Positions 52,392-61,867 of a DNA stretch of 64,000 nucleotides are shown here, in pieces. A program made the position numbers and the translations under genes. Where the stretch lies: the NCBI GenBank assembly GCA_007751475.1, contig CP036434.1, positions 3,787,524-3,851,523 on the forward strand. Reading direction: 5' to 3'. Source of the stretch: Saltatorellus ferox (GTDB lineage: Bacteria > Planctomycetota > UBA1135 > GCA-002686595). Every line of letters begins with the position of its first letter. The first letter of the stretch is position 1. The notes under the pieces were generated by a model. That model was not told where the DNA came from. It ran no database searches and was given only the letters and a program-made list of their open reading frames with translations.

Positions 52392-52760
52392 CTACTTGAG
52401 GGTCCACGACGGCTTGGTGTTCCAAGCCGCATGGGCGTGGGTGTGGAACTCCGGGTCGGCGAAGTCGGGCCAGTTGTCCTCGTCGAAGCCCTTCATCTTC
52501 TCGAGGACGTCCTTGCGGGCATCGAGGATCAGCTCCTCGTCGCCGGTATCGAGCTTGAAGGCTTCGAAGGGCACGGCGAACAGCTTGTTGCCGAGGCCCA
52601 TGAAGCCTCCGAAGGACAGAACGGCATAGGCGACTCGACCGGTGTGCAGGTTGATCATCAGGTCCTTGATGTGCCCGATGTCCTTCTTGTCGAGGTTGCG
52701 AACCTTCGTGCCTTCGAATGAGCTGGAAGAGAGAAGTCGCGGTGCTTGATGGGTGGTCAT
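52392..52760 (-). CDS. PRC-barrel domain protein
   Basis: A 122-aa protein with the PRC-barrel pattern LLSSSSFEGTKVRNLDKKDI-GHIKDLMINLHTGRVAYAVL and KLFAVPFEAFKL. PRC-barrel proteins bind other proteins, for example in RNA metabolism or photosystem assembly; stand-alone copies are often stress-linked. The C-terminal tail has a HTHAHAAW stretch. Start ATG 52760. Confidence 0.85.
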   Translation of the reverse strand: MTTHQAPRLLSSSSFEGTKVRNLDKKDIGHIKDLMINLHTGRVAYAVLSFGGFMGLGNKLFAVPFEAFKLDTGDEELILDARKDVLEKMKGFDEDNWPDFADPEFHTHAHAAWNTKPSWTLK

Positions 52761-52911
52761 GGTGGGTGGGGGCCGGTGGAAAGGGAGCAGAATGCGGTAG
52801 ACGGTTCAGCGAGAGCTCCGGACGGCTGAACGAGGGAGAGCGTTGCAGGCCAGCGCGAGCCCTCCCTCATGTCGAGGAAAAGTCTTCTTCAGACCGGTCC
52901 CTACGCGCGGC

Positions 52912-53127
52912 TCAGGCGTCCGCTCGCTGGACTTCGCTGGAGCCTTTCAGCACGCGGGCGCCGTCCGATTGCTCGATGAGATAGGCGGGCTCGTCCTGGG
53001 TCGCCTTGCGCGTGATCTCCGAGCCATCCAGCGTCCTGGTGACGTCTTCGTGGAAGATCTCGGCGACTGTGCCTTCGGCCGGATGGCCTGCGTGGGTCCA
53101 CTGGACCTTGGTTCCTTCTCGAATCAT
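52912..53127 (-). CDS. DUF2945/HVA1-type Tudor protein
   Basis: A 71-aa protein with a small beta-barrel: MIREGTKVQWTHAGHPAEGT, EIFHEDVTRTLDGSEI, DEPAYLIEQSDGARVLKGSS. That is the pattern of DUF2945 (hypervirulence-associated Tudor domain) proteins, which are stress-linked. A strong Shine-Dalgarno AGGAGG lies 9 nt before ATG 53127, unusual in this window and decisive for the start. Function unknown. Confidence 0.75.
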   Translation of the reverse strand: MIREGTKVQWTHAGHPAEGTVAEIFHEDVTRTLDGSEITRKATQDEPAYLIEQSDGARVLKGSSEVQRADA

Positions 53128-53316
53128 GGGAATGCCTCCTGGGTTGGGGACCGAGGCTCCAATGGCCGGAGAAAGGGCGCCTTAACGCCTGGAAAAGTCG
53201 GCTTTAGACCCGGCTTGCAGCGGCCGTGCGGCCCGATGCGACTACGCCCGGCCTCCATGCGCTATACGCCCATGAGCCCGTAGGCGCACCGCGCGCTTGC
53301 GGCGACAGTGATCACC

Positions 53317-54690
53317 ATGTTCACGTGCACCCGAACGATCGCCCTCCTTTCGCTCTCCACCGCTCTTCTTTCTGGCGCGCCCCAGGAGGACTCGAACGAG
53401 CCAAACGCGCTTCAGGCGCACCTCGAGAACCAGGTCGAGAGCGCCATGGAAGAGAACGATCTCGAAGGCATGATCGTTGTGATCGGGCTCGGCGACGAGA
53501 CGCTCATGGAGAGGGGTTGGGGCCGTCTACCGGGAGGACACATCGCCGATCCCCAGCAGCTCGTGCGCGCCCAGGCCCTTGTCGAGCCACTCACCGCGAT
53601 CGCGGCCCTCCAGCTGGTCGGGCAAGGGAAGCTCTCCCTCGACCAGCCCGTGCATTCGATCCTGGAGGATTTGAAGTGGGAAGAGGGTGAGGTCCAGATC
53701 CACCACCTCCTCGCTCAGACTTCGGGCCTGATCGGCTGGGACGCCGCGCTTCCGCCCCACGAGCGGGATGCCGCGACGGTCGCGTCCCTGTTGGAACTGG
53801 TGAAGGGCCAGGGACTGGAGGCGAAACCGGGCACGTGCTTCCAGTACTCCGAGTCGAACGCGCTGGTCCTCGGCGCCATCATCGAAAAGGTGAGCGGTGC
53901 CCCGCTCTCCGAGTGGATCACGAAGCACATCCTCGAGCCCGCAGACGCTGAATCCTCTGGCTTTGGGCTCGAAGATGCTCCGCCCACGCGCAAGGGGTCG
54001 ATCGGCAGTCGCGAGATCGGGGGCGAGTCCATCTCGGTCCCCGAAGGGGTTCATCCGTTTGGCGAGGATGAGTTCTGCACCACAGCCCTTGACCTCCTGC
54101 GCCTCCGCCGCGCGCTCAGTGACGGCCTGATCCTCGAGGAGGACCAGCTCGAGGCCCTGACGGAGATGAAGCGCCTGGAGGACGGGACCCCGACCGGCTA
54201 TGGCTTCGGTGTCAACCGGACCCGCGTTGGCGACCATGGCGGCATCTCCATCGGCGGCGCGGCCGAGGGCATGTCGATGCACATGGCCCATTACGCCGAT
54301 CCCGACATCACGGTGATCGTGATGGCCGCCGACGAGGTGGCCCCGGTGGGCACGATCGAGCGTAACCTCACGCGCCTGGTCCTCGACCTGCCGCTCCCGG
54401 GCATCAGTGACCTCGAGCTTCCGCCCGACCAGGCGGCGCGCTGCGTCGGCGCTTACCAGCTTGGCTGCACGACGCTCTCGATCGACCTCGAGAAGTCGGG
54501 GCACCTGACCCTCTCTTCCTCCGACCGCTCCACGGAGAAGCTTCTGTACCAGGGCCAGTACCGCTTCGTCTCCTCCCGGGACCCCGAGCTCGAGGTCGAG
54601 TTCGTGGTGGTGGAGGGAGAGAAGCTGGCGGGCCACATGATCCTGAAGGAGCACGGTCGCCACACCGAGGCCGTTCGGTTTCCCCGATAG
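53317..54690 (+). CDS. Secreted beta-lactamase-family protein, likely inactive
   Basis: A 457-aa protein. ATG 53317 gives a signal peptide (MFTCTRTIALLSLSTALLSG); GTG 53308 is an alternative. The class C beta-lactamase/serine-hydrolase fold is clear: TAIAALQLVGQGKLSLDQPV, HHLLAQTSGL, the Tyr motif FQYSESN, and DHGGISIGG. At the SxxK position the sequence reads QALVEPLTA, so both nucleophilic Ser and Lys are replaced (Ala, Glu). A pseudo-hydrolase or binding protein is likely. A ~90-residue C-terminal beta domain (CVGAYQLGCTTLSI) is the usual extension. Confidence 0.85.
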   Translation: MFTCTRTIALLSLSTALLSGAPQEDSNEPNALQAHLENQVESAMEENDLEGMIVVIGLGDETLMERGWGRLPGGHIADPQQLVRAQALVEPLTAIAALQLVGQGKLSLDQPVHSILEDLKWEEGEVQIHHLLAQTSGLIGWDAALPPHERDAATVASLLELVKGQGLEAKPGTCFQYSESNALVLGAIIEKVSGAPLSEWITKHILEPADAESSGFGLEDAPPTRKGSIGSREIGGESISVPEGVHPFGEDEFCTTALDLLRLRRALSDGLILEEDQLEALTEMKRLEDGTPTGYGFGVNRTRVGDHGGISIGGAAEGMSMHMAHYADPDITVIVMAADEVAPVGTIERNLTRLVLDLPLPGISDLELPPDQAARCVGAYQLGCTTLSIDLEKSGHLTLSSSDRSTEKLLYQGQYRFVSSRDPELEVEFVVVEGEKLAGHMILKEHGRHTEAVRFPR

Positions 54691-54724
54691 CAGCCAGAGC
54701 GGATTGAGCTAAACTCTCTCCGCC

Positions 54725-55216
54725 ATGTCGTCTGCCTCCCCCCAGCGCGCCCGCGAGCGCCGCACCATCGCCCGCAACAAGCGCGCGACCCACGAGTACC
54801 TGGTCCTCGATGAACTCGAGACCGGGATCGTGCTCTTCGGTACGGAGGTCAAGAGCCTGCGCGCGGGCCGGGTGTCGCTCCAGGAGGCGTACTGCATGAT
54901 CCGCAACGGCGAGCTCTGGCTCATGCAGATGCACATCCCCGAGTACGCCCAGGGGAACATCCACAACCACAAGATGGTGCGCGAGCGGAAGCTGCTCGCG
55001 AAGCGCCAGCAGATCAACAAGTGGGATCGGAAGGTGCGCGAGAAGGGCGTGACCTTGATCCCGCTGGAGATCCTGTGGGACGGCTCGTTCGTCAAGCTCC
55101 GCATCGGCCTCTGCAAGGGCAAGAAGATCTACGACAAGCGCCAGTCCAAGCGCGAGCGCGACGACAAGCGCGAGATCGCGCGGACGGCGAAGTCCGGCCG
55201 CTACGACAGCAACTGA
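54725..55216 (+). CDS. smpB: SsrA-binding protein SmpB
   Basis: A 163-aa protein. It has an N-terminal RNKRATHEYLVLDELETGIV, the OB-fold motif FGTEVKSLRAGRVSLQEAY, HIPEYAQGN, RKLLAKRQQINK, and a basic C-terminal tail (KGKKIYDKRQSKRERDDKRE). It binds the tmRNA TLD and positions it on stalled ribosomes. It lies about 1.9 kb upstream of ssrA on the same strand. Confidence 0.97.
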   Translation: MSSASPQRARERRTIARNKRATHEYLVLDELETGIVLFGTEVKSLRAGRVSLQEAYCMIRNGELWLMQMHIPEYAQGNIHNHKMVRERKLLAKRQQINKWDRKVREKGVTLIPLEILWDGSFVKLRIGLCKGKKIYDKRQSKRERDDKREIARTAKSGRYDSN

Positions 55217-55256
55217 GCCCGGCCGTTCGCGGCCGCGCCATGCCGCCGCTGGCGCG

Positions 55257-56960
55257 TCAGCGCTGAACGCTCTCCGCCATGTCGGTCCGATAGCTCGGGA
55301 AGCGCGCGAACCCTTCCTCGATACGCGCTCTGCGTTCCTCGGCTGTCGGTCGAACGAGGTCCCGCCGCCGCCAGACAACGCGCATGGGGAGCATGCCTGG
55401 GATCTCGTCGTAGCCCGCTTGGGTGCGTGGATCTTGTCGTAGCGCCGCCGCGAAGCGCCGCGCGACCGGCGCCATGCCCTGGGGCCGCGTCGGCACCAGG
55501 ATGAACGCCGGGTTCATCGCGAACATGTCGTCGAGCATCGCGCGCCTGGCCTCCTCGAACTCGGGCGCCGACTCTTCCACGGGAAGGAAAGCCGCGGCCT
55601 TCGGCGTCACGAGCCCCCGGATATCCCAGATCGGATTACGCGCGAGCGCGCCGATGAAGCCGATGTCGGGGCAGGCGACCGCCTCGGCCTCCGGGGTTTC
55701 CTGGAGCACCATCAGGGCGTCGATCTCCTGGCGGCCGGGCTCCCAGGCGGCGCGCGCTCGGCTCGCCACGTGGAGCGGCCACGCGCCCCGCGGATCCACG
55801 GCGATCTCGATGTTGTGGGACCGGTCGTAGCCGCGCGTGCCCTGATCGAACGCGGCGCCGCCGATCAGCAGCGCGAGAGCCACCGGAACGGCCACGCGGT
55901 GCTGGCGGGTGAGGAGCCCCGCGAGCCGCTCCACTCCGAAGGCGCAGGCGAGCGCCAGGAACGGTAGTGGGGGAACGAAGAAGCGAAAGCGCGGCATCCA
56001 GTCGGTGAACGCGTACGCGATGAAGACAAGCCCGGCTACCGACATCGTCCACGCCACGGCCGGGATCCTGCGCAGCCCGGTCACCACGCCGACGAACCCT
56101 GCGATCCAGAGCGCGGCGAACAGCGGCCCCTGCCCGAACAGAAACCGAGTCCCGAGGAAGCGAGCGAACTTGCCGCCGAAGAACGAGGACCCGCCGCCGA
56201 GCTTGGCGGTGTGCGTGGCCGGCAGGAGCCCGCCGAAGTACGCCAGCCCAAAGACCTCGTACGCCGCAATCGGCAGCCCGGCCACCAGCACCCAGACGAG
56301 ATCGGCGCGCCCGAGCGGCGGCCGCTCTCCCGCGAGAAAGCGCCGAACCACGATGTAGAGCCCGTACGCGGGAGCCTCGGGCCGGCTGGCCCAGCAAAGA
56401 AAGAACAGCGCCGCCGACACCGGCAGCGCGGACCCGCCCCGGGCGCGCGCGCGCAGCTCGTGCTCCATCCGAAGGGCGAAGAGCGTCAGCAAGAGCGCAA
56501 AGCTCGCCGTCTCCAGCCCCGCGACGGACCACAGCGCGAGCGAGGCGTTGGTCGCGACGATGGCCGCGGCCCCGAGCCCGGCCGCGCGCCCGAGCCCGAC
56601 GCGCCGCCCGAGCCAGTACGTCAGGGGAACGAGCGCCAGTCCCGCGAGAAGCCCTGACCCCTTCAGCCACAGAACGACGGGCGCATGGACCACCAGTCCC
56701 AGCGCGCCCCAGAGGGTCCAGAGCGGGTTGGAGATCCCCTCCACCCGCTCCCCGAGGTTCCAGACCAGCTCGCCGTGCTCGACCAGGTTCTGGGCGTAGC
56801 GAAGGCTGATGAAGGCGTCGTCGACGGTGTAGGGCCAGAACGAAAGCGCGCTGGCCGCCAAGAACAGGGTCAGGAGCCCAAGCGCCACCCCGACGAGCCA
56901 TCCGCCCGGCGACGCGGTCCCGGGGCTTGCGGGCGGATCGATTTCGTGGGCAGAGGACAT
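55257..56960 (-). CDS. GT-C type membrane glycosyltransferase-like protein
   Basis: A ~567-aa polytopic membrane protein (ATG 56960; in-frame ATG 56972 also possible). The first extracytoplasmic loop reads [20 protein letters not shown], then [14 protein letters not shown]. This is the Asp-Asp loop and SNPLW signature of GT-C glycosyltransferases resembling arabinofuranosyltransferase AftB and relatives, which use lipid-phosphate sugars. About ten hydrophobic segments are followed by a soluble C-terminus from ~370. Acceptor and sugar are unknown. Confidence 0.8.
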   Translation of the reverse strand: MSSAHEIDPPASPGTASPGGWLVGVALGLLTLFLAASALSFWPYTVDDAFISLRYAQNLVEHGELVWNLGERVEGISNPLWTLWGALGLVVHAPVVLWLKGSGLLAGLALVPLTYWLGRRVGLGRAAGLGAAAIVATNASLALWSVAGLETASFALLLTLFALRMEHELRARARGGSALPVSAALFFLCWASRPEAPAYGLYIVVRRFLAGERPPLGRADLVWVLVAGLPIAAYEVFGLAYFGGLLPATHTAKLGGGSSFFGGKFARFLGTRFLFGQGPLFAALWIAGFVGVVTGLRRIPAVAWTMSVAGLVFIAYAFTDWMPRFRFFVPPLPFLALACAFGVERLAGLLTRQHRVAVPVALALLIGGAAFDQGTRGYDRSHNIEIAVDPRGAWPLHVASRARAAWEPGRQEIDALMVLQETPEAEAVACPDIGFIGALARNPIWDIRGLVTPKAAAFLPVEESAPEFEEARRAMLDDMFAMNPAFILVPTRPQGMAPVARRFAAALRQDPRTQAGYDEIPGMLPMRVVWRRRDLVRPTAEERRARIEEGFARFPSYRTDMAESVQR

Positions 56961-57042
56961 GCCCCGAAGCATAGGAACCGGATCGGCGCCGCCGAGACCC
57001 TGGACGCCCTGGAAATCCCCGTCAGATCGCCAAAATCGCCAG

Positions 57043-57071
57043 TTGTGCCCCTGTCATCCGCGCCCTAAGCT
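57043..57071 (+). promoter_or_regulatory. Possible promoter for tmRNA
   Basis: TTGTGC (57043-57048), a 17-bp spacer and TAAGCT (57066-57071) lie ~50 bp upstream of mature tmRNA, leaving room for a 5' leader removed by RNase P. The boxes are imperfect. Confidence 0.4.
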
Positions 57072-57121
57072 CCCACCGCTGGCGGCGCCTCGGGCGCGAG
57101 ACGCCACCGGCAAAATCGTTT

Positions 57122-57479
57122 GGGGGCGCACTGGTTTCGACCGGTTTACATGTGCCGCCGAGCTGCGTGTCGGGGATCCCAGGTCACCCCGCTAATCATC
57201 CCGGGAAAGGCAATTTACTTGCCGACAACAACTACGCACTGGCAGCTTGATCTGCCCGTTGCTGCAGAGAGTGCCCGTGGCTCTGCAGGAACGCCATTTA
57301 GCGGGCTGGTCACAAAGCTGCGCCTCAGGGCCGCGTGACGAGACATTTCTGAGGCTGGTGTCGAAGCAACGTGCCCACGGGCGGCTTCGACACGAGATCT
57401 TTGCCGGTGGGATACACACGTAGACGCTTGGATGAGCTCTGATTCTGGGACGGGGGTTCGACTCCCCCCGCCTCCACCA
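57122..57479 (+). ncRNA. ssrA: tmRNA (SsrA)
   Basis: The 5' end GGGGGCGCACTGGTTTCGAC and 3' end GGGGGTTCGACTCCCCCCG plus CCTCCACCA form the tRNA-like domain (acceptor GGGGGCG/CGCCTCC, encoded CCA 57477-57479). The tag reading frame ends ...A-D-N-N-Y-A-L-A-A then TGA at 57248-57250; the resume codon is probably GGC 57209 (GNLLADNNYALAA). It rescues stalled ribosomes with SmpB. The 3' end is the insertion point of the next element. Confidence 0.97.
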
Positions 57480-58855
57480 TCCACAGCTGGCTGCCCCCCT
57501 GTTTCGGACCCTTCAGGGCCGTTCAGGGGGGCAGCCAGTTGCATAGAAGTGCAGGTTGAAGCGCCCTGAAACGGACCATTTTGCGGACCACTTTTTCCGG
57601 TGCCCGCGTCGTCCGTACCCGTGGCTCGCATGACCTCGTCCTCCTTGCAGGTCGACGGAAGATCGGGGAGCAACGCCAGGGCGTCCCGCTCGTCGTCACG
57701 GCCGAGCTTGGAGTAGATCCCCAGCGTCATCTCGGCGCTCGAGTGGCGGGCCATGCTCTGAACGGTGCGCGGGTTGGCGCCGGTCTTCATGAGGCCTGAG
57801 ACGAACGACGCTCGAAGCGCGTGGAAGTCCGCCACCCGCTCACTGTCGTCGACGTAGGGGATCTCTGCGGCCTCCAAATCGAACTTCAGCCATCGGGTCG
57901 CCTTGTCCTTGAACGATTTGGGAAGCGCCAGCGCAGGCGCGGACGGCAGCCGGTCTCGAAGGTGGGGGAGGAGCTCCTGGACCGTTGTAGGCCTCAAGGC
58001 GATCCGTGCCTCTCTGCGGTTTTTCGCGGAGGAGGCCCGAAGGAGCAAGGTGGGCCGTTCAGAGTCGAAGTCCAGGTCTGCGGTACGCAGGGACACCAGC
58101 TCGGCGACTCGGAGCCCCGTCTCGGCGGCCAGTCGATACACGAGGGCACGCAGAGGCCCTGACACACCACGGTGCTCTGGACCGTTCGCAGCCGCCTGAA
58201 TCAGCCGTGGCAGTTCATCGTCGAACGACAGGGCCCGCCGCTCTCGACGGGGGTCCATCCGAGCATTGACCGGCTTGACGGTCGTCAACGGGTCTTCAGT
58301 CACATAGCCCTGGACCACGGCCCAGGCAGTGAACCCACTGACCGATGCGAGGTAGTGATTGGACGTCCGCATGGCGAGGCCGTCGCCGCGGAGGGATGCG
58401 AGGAACATCTCAACCTTGGCAGGATGAAACTCCAGAAGCGTCTGCGCTCGGATCCCTTCGAGCACGCGCTCGACCCGTTTCCTGACCTTGCTCACGTACT
58501 TCGGGGTCCGCTCGCGGGCCAGCAAGGTGGCCGCATACTCGTCGACGATCGCGTCGATCGGCCGACTCCCGGCCATCCTGCTCCGATCGATGAGATCGAT
58601 CTCACCGAGCCGCTCTCGCAGTCGGTCAGGGATCGAAGCGATGAACCTCGAGAGCTCCGCGTCGGGCGGTTCGCCGGCGGATCGAAGGGATGCCAACCGC
58701 TCCACCTTGCGGCCAAGCTCTGTCGAGGCCGCCTTGTCGGTGAATGCCGCGAGCCGGTGGACGACCTCTCGGTGATCCCGGAACTCGACGTACCACTTCT
58801 TGCACGGGACCTGAGCCCCACGGGGGCCCTTGCGGTACTTGCGGAACACTCTCAT
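57215..58855 (-). CDS. int: Tyrosine-type site-specific integrase
   Basis: A 546-aa integrase with an SAM-like core-binding domain (~95-190). The catalytic domain has Arg249 in ETGLRVAEL, Lys278 in SAKNR, His345/Arg348 in FHALRAS, His371 in ARHSS and Tyr381 in IYSKL. The domain ends near residue 400. Residues ~459-546 are read antisense through the tmRNA gene (GGGGGSRTPVP is the antisense of its T-arm), so the C-terminal tail is partly host-encoded and would change on excision. It overlaps the XRE gene by 4 nt. It should integrate the element at the ssrA 3' end. Confidence 0.9.
   Translation of the reverse strand: MRVFRKYRKGPRGAQVPCKKWYVEFRDHREVVHRLAAFTDKAASTELGRKVERLASLRSAGEPPDAELSRFIASIPDRLRERLGEIDLIDRSRMAGSRPIDAIVDEYAATLLARERTPKYVSKVRKRVERVLEGIRAQTLLEFHPAKVEMFLASLRGDGLAMRTSNHYLASVSGFTAWAVVQGYVTEDPLTTVKPVNARMDPRRERRALSFDDELPRLIQAAANGPEHRGVSGPLRALVYRLAAETGLRVAELVSLRTADLDFDSERPTLLLRASSAKNRREARIALRPTTVQELLPHLRDRLPSAPALALPKSFKDKATRWLKFDLEAAEIPYVDDSERVADFHALRASFVSGLMKTGANPRTVQSMARHSSAEMTLGIYSKLGRDDERDALALLPDLPSTCKEDEVMRATGTDDAGTGKSGPQNGPFQGASTCTSMQLAAPLNGPEGSETGGQPAVDGGGGGSRTPVPESELIQASTCVSHRQRSRVEAARGHVASTPASEMSRHAALRRSFVTSPLNGVPAEPRALSAATGRSSCQCVVVVGK
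57487..57538. repeat. Inverted repeat just after ssrA
   Basis: CTGGCTGCCCCCCTG (57487-57501) and its exact complement (57524-57538) flank a 22-nt centre that itself contains a CCCTTCAGGGCC pairing. It lies 7 bp beyond ssrA, inside the integrase ORF. It could be an integrase arm site or a terminator-like hairpin for ssrA without a U-tract. Confidence 0.8.
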
Positions 58856-59097
58856 TGGCCGGCCTCCTTGGACTTCGGGATCCAGACCTCATCGAGGTAG
58901 CGCTGAGCCAGGTGACTTGGCCGCTTGCTGCCGGACTCCCAGGCCGCCAGGGTGCTCTGGGGAATGCCAAGGTCCTTCGCGGCCTCCACCTGAGACCAGC
59001 CAAACCGAGATCGGGCCTTCCTGAGGGCCTCGGCAACTTTGCCACGTGGGCGGGGCTCGAGTCGTGGACGACCAGCAGGCGAGTCAGGAACAGTCAT
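58852..59097 (-). CDS. XRE-family HTH regulator
   Basis: An 81-aa protein (ATG 59097; in-frame ATG 59124 adds nine residues). The HTH reads FGWSQVEAAKDLGIPQSTLA-AWESGSKRPS, a Cro/CI-type domain, with a basic N-terminus. The stop overlaps int by 4 nt, so repressor and integrase are coupled. I prefer 59097 because a palindrome, GATAATCTCTATC, lies just upstream (59121-59109), where an autoregulatory operator would be. Confidence 0.8.
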   Translation of the reverse strand: MTVPDSPAGRPRLEPRPRGKVAEALRKARSRFGWSQVEAAKDLGIPQSTLAAWESGSKRPSHLAQRYLDEVWIPKSKEAGQ

Positions 59098-59108
59098 GTG
59101 GATATAGT

Positions 59109-59121
59109 GATAGAGATTATC
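59109..59121. promoter_or_regulatory. Candidate XRE operator
   Basis: GATAGAGATTATC, a 13-bp palindrome with 4-bp arms (GATA/TATC) in an A/T-rich island, 12-24 bp upstream of ATG 59097. A possible -35 TTGTAC with a CACTAT -10 at 17-bp spacing brackets it on the minus strand. Confidence 0.4.
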
Positions 59122-59254
59122 CATCGGTACAAGGATGCAGATGGGCGGATGTAGAAAGGAAAGTGGGCGCGAGGCCGATCAGGTACCTCGCGCCCACGAG
59201 AACAGGTGTTCCTGCAGCAGAGCCCGAGCCGCCGGCGCGGCACGGGCGCCAGGA

Positions 59255-61867
59255 CTACCCTGGGTCGTCCCAATCCAGGTCGGTGACGCCATCAGCCGAT
59301 GGCCGCTCATTGTCGATGATCGATGGAGCGTCCTCCTGGCTGCAGCCGGCCTGGGCGGGTGTCGTCCGTTCCTGAGTAGGGCCTATGTCAGTACCGACAC
59401 CGACACTTTCGGCGATAGCAGGGGAGCCAAGGCTCGAACTGTCATCCGGCACGTCATCGTCGACCGTTCGCTTGCGATAATGCCGCGTCTTCGGGCCTTG
59501 TTCGCATACCAGTGGCCCTCCTGGACGAGAGAGCTCTTCAAGTGCAGCTTTCGCGCGCTTGGTCCCGTCCTTCCCTTTGAACCTGGCCAGACTCCGATAG
59601 ACATCGCGCGCAGTCGAGTCTGGATTCTCCTCAATCCAGTCGACGAGTTCCGCAACTCTTCGATCCTCGCCGGATTGAGGCTTACTTCCACGAAGGACCT
59701 CGAAAATGCGACGGGACTCTGCCAGGTGCCATCGAGCGAGCTTCACGCCCGCAGCCATCGATACCTCATCGATCTCATCAAGCTCGACCTGGGTGCCTTT
59801 CTCCGCTGCGATGACCAGTGCAATCACCAAGGCGATGCGTGCGGCACCGCCCTCGAGCTTGCTCGCCGACGAGGCCAGATCGTCTGGCATCTGCCACATT
59901 TGGCAGGCGAGCTCATTGAACCAACCTTCGAAGATCAACAGCGCGCGCTTGCTCAACTTGAGCCTGACTGACTGAGGTCCGACGGCCCCGTCTTCGAAGA
60001 GCATCGGTACTCGCTCGAGGGCATGGAGCCGTTGGATGACGGTCGCGTAGAGCTGACTTGTTGCTTCCTTCACCACTGCGTGTGAGAAAGCAGATGGCTG
60101 AAACGACGGCATCACCCAGAGAACCCGAGCGGCGCAGCCTGAGTCAATATGTTCCCCGCCACCGAGCAAGCGCCGAAGGGTCCCCGGCTGGATTGCCCCT
60201 ACAACGGAGACTGCTGCTCTGGAGACGAACACCTCACCAGCCCCCACACGATCGACCGCGGGATAGCGGCCGCCGTTCATCTCGAGCCACTTCGCGGCGT
60301 GGGAAGAGCCGCGACCGCTTGATCCATACTCGTTCCACTCATGGATCCATGCGCCAAGTTCGCCACGGATCGCGATGACCGAGGCGCGCGACGTCTCGGC
60401 GACTATCCGTGTGAGCGCCTCATAGGTCGCGTCCTGCACGACGAGACGTTCTCTCGCCGGAGCCTCGGGCTTCTCCGGTGGATCCTCCTTGTCCTTGGAC
60501 TTCTTCCAGCGCGCCTCCTCCTTCAGGTAGCACTGCATGGCCGTCTCGTGTTCGCGCTTGGCAACGTCGTGCTTGCGACGTGCGGCCTCGTCGATCTCAC
60601 GAAGAGGGCCTGATGCGAGGTCAAGAGCAGGATCCTTTCGCGCTCCGCTTCGAGCCACCACGGCACCCCAGAGTATGCAGGGCTCTCGCCACGACTCTTT
60701 GATGGCCACATCACGGCTGAGCCCGATCACCCCAGCACACGCAACAACGGCGGGAAGCGCGATCATAGAAGGATCGCAGCCAATCGCCACAGCCCCTTCA
60801 AGCGCGAGGTTTCGAATCGACATGGGCAGGGCATCGATTGGATACGGTGCCTGCTCTGGGATCGTCTCGCCTTGCCTGGGTCGTATAGGCTCAGAGGCTG
60901 TCAAGAGCTCCTGAAGCAACAAGCGGCCGTTGCTCCGGCAGGCATCCCCGTCGGCGAGGTCGAGACCTTCCGACACGCGGCTTGCAAGCCATTCCCGCAC
61001 GTCCTTGATCTTGGCGGGAGGCAACGACCAAGGAACAGTTCGCCCCCAACGGTCGGCCAGCTTGTCTGCTACGGCAACAGCGCCGTCGCGTCCGGGCCAC
61101 CGACCATCCGGTTTTTCGTCACGCTCACCGACGACGAGAACCACGCGATCCCGTAGCAGGTGCAGCAGCTGCTTGGATCCGGCGCTGTTCGACGGTCGCC
61201 CCACGGCAGGCAGACCGAGTGTCAGGCAGGCAGCGACGTCCGATGCCCCCTCGACAATCAGAACCGGTCCAGGCAGATCATCGAGGTGTTCAGGGACGAC
61301 CAAGCCGCGTGCCGCCCCCTTGGGGAATCCCTTCACACCAGCTGCGGTCCGCAGGCTGAGTCCGACGTACTCTCGCCCCCCGTCCTTCTCGGGGAAGCAG
61401 TACGCACCTCCCTCCCGCGACCAACCTTCGCCGCCTCCAGCTCGAAGTCCACGAAGGTCTTCCGGTCCAACCCAGCCTATGCCAATCGCCCTGAGAGCTG
61501 CAGCGCAGACTCCGAGTGAGGTGGCAAGCTCCTCCAGCTTCTGAGACGAGCAACCTGTCGAGTAGCGGATCGCCTCGTCCCGCCAATGCCGAGGAGGAAA
61601 CGCTGCGAGGCTACCCGCCTTCGGCTGCGACCTGGATCCAGTGATCTCTCGATGCGCTCGGGGGGTGATTCCGGCGCTGGTATCACTCTGAAAGACCTGA
61701 CGTCCATCTTCGGCATTCTTGAGGAATCGCCATCCGGGTGGAAGACTCTCGTTCCGGCCACACACCACCGCGCCGCCATCGTCAGCAATCGAGCACCAAT
61801 CGGCGTGATCGCAGAGAGGGCAACGGTCATCACGGTTCACATTGCGCCAACCACTTGAAGGACTCAT
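59255..61867 (-). CDS. Zinc-ribbon/Toprim/DUF3987 primase-helicase
   Basis: An 870-aa protein. ATG 61867 overlaps the upstream stop (ATGA). It has a zinc motif (CPLCDHADWC ... CGRNE), a Toprim (VLIVEGASDVAA), then a DUF3987 ATPase-like half (LPMSIRNLALEGAVAIGCDP; WGAVVARSGARKDPALDLA; SVVGAIQPGTLRRLL). The P-loop is degenerate (SGARKDP: Lys kept, following Ser/Thr replaced). The acidic C-terminal tail has DDDVPDDSSS. It combines in one chain what the left island splits into two genes, and likely primes or unwinds element DNA during excision-replication. Confidence 0.85.
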   Translation of the reverse strand: MSPSSGWRNVNRDDRCPLCDHADWCSIADDGGAVVCGRNESLPPGWRFLKNAEDGRQVFQSDTSAGITPRAHREITGSRSQPKAGSLAAFPPRHWRDEAIRYSTGCSSQKLEELATSLGVCAAALRAIGIGWVGPEDLRGLRAGGGEGWSREGGAYCFPEKDGGREYVGLSLRTAAGVKGFPKGAARGLVVPEHLDDLPGPVLIVEGASDVAACLTLGLPAVGRPSNSAGSKQLLHLLRDRVVLVVGERDEKPDGRWPGRDGAVAVADKLADRWGRTVPWSLPPAKIKDVREWLASRVSEGLDLADGDACRSNGRLLLQELLTASEPIRPRQGETIPEQAPYPIDALPMSIRNLALEGAVAIGCDPSMIALPAVVACAGVIGLSRDVAIKESWREPCILWGAVVARSGARKDPALDLASGPLREIDEAARRKHDVAKREHETAMQCYLKEEARWKKSKDKEDPPEKPEAPARERLVVQDATYEALTRIVAETSRASVIAIRGELGAWIHEWNEYGSSGRGSSHAAKWLEMNGGRYPAVDRVGAGEVFVSRAAVSVVGAIQPGTLRRLLGGGEHIDSGCAARVLWVMPSFQPSAFSHAVVKEATSQLYATVIQRLHALERVPMLFEDGAVGPQSVRLKLSKRALLIFEGWFNELACQMWQMPDDLASSASKLEGGAARIALVIALVIAAEKGTQVELDEIDEVSMAAGVKLARWHLAESRRIFEVLRGSKPQSGEDRRVAELVDWIEENPDSTARDVYRSLARFKGKDGTKRAKAALEELSRPGGPLVCEQGPKTRHYRKRTVDDDVPDDSSSLGSPAIAESVGVGTDIGPTQERTTPAQAGCSQEDAPSIIDNERPSADGVTDLDWDDPG

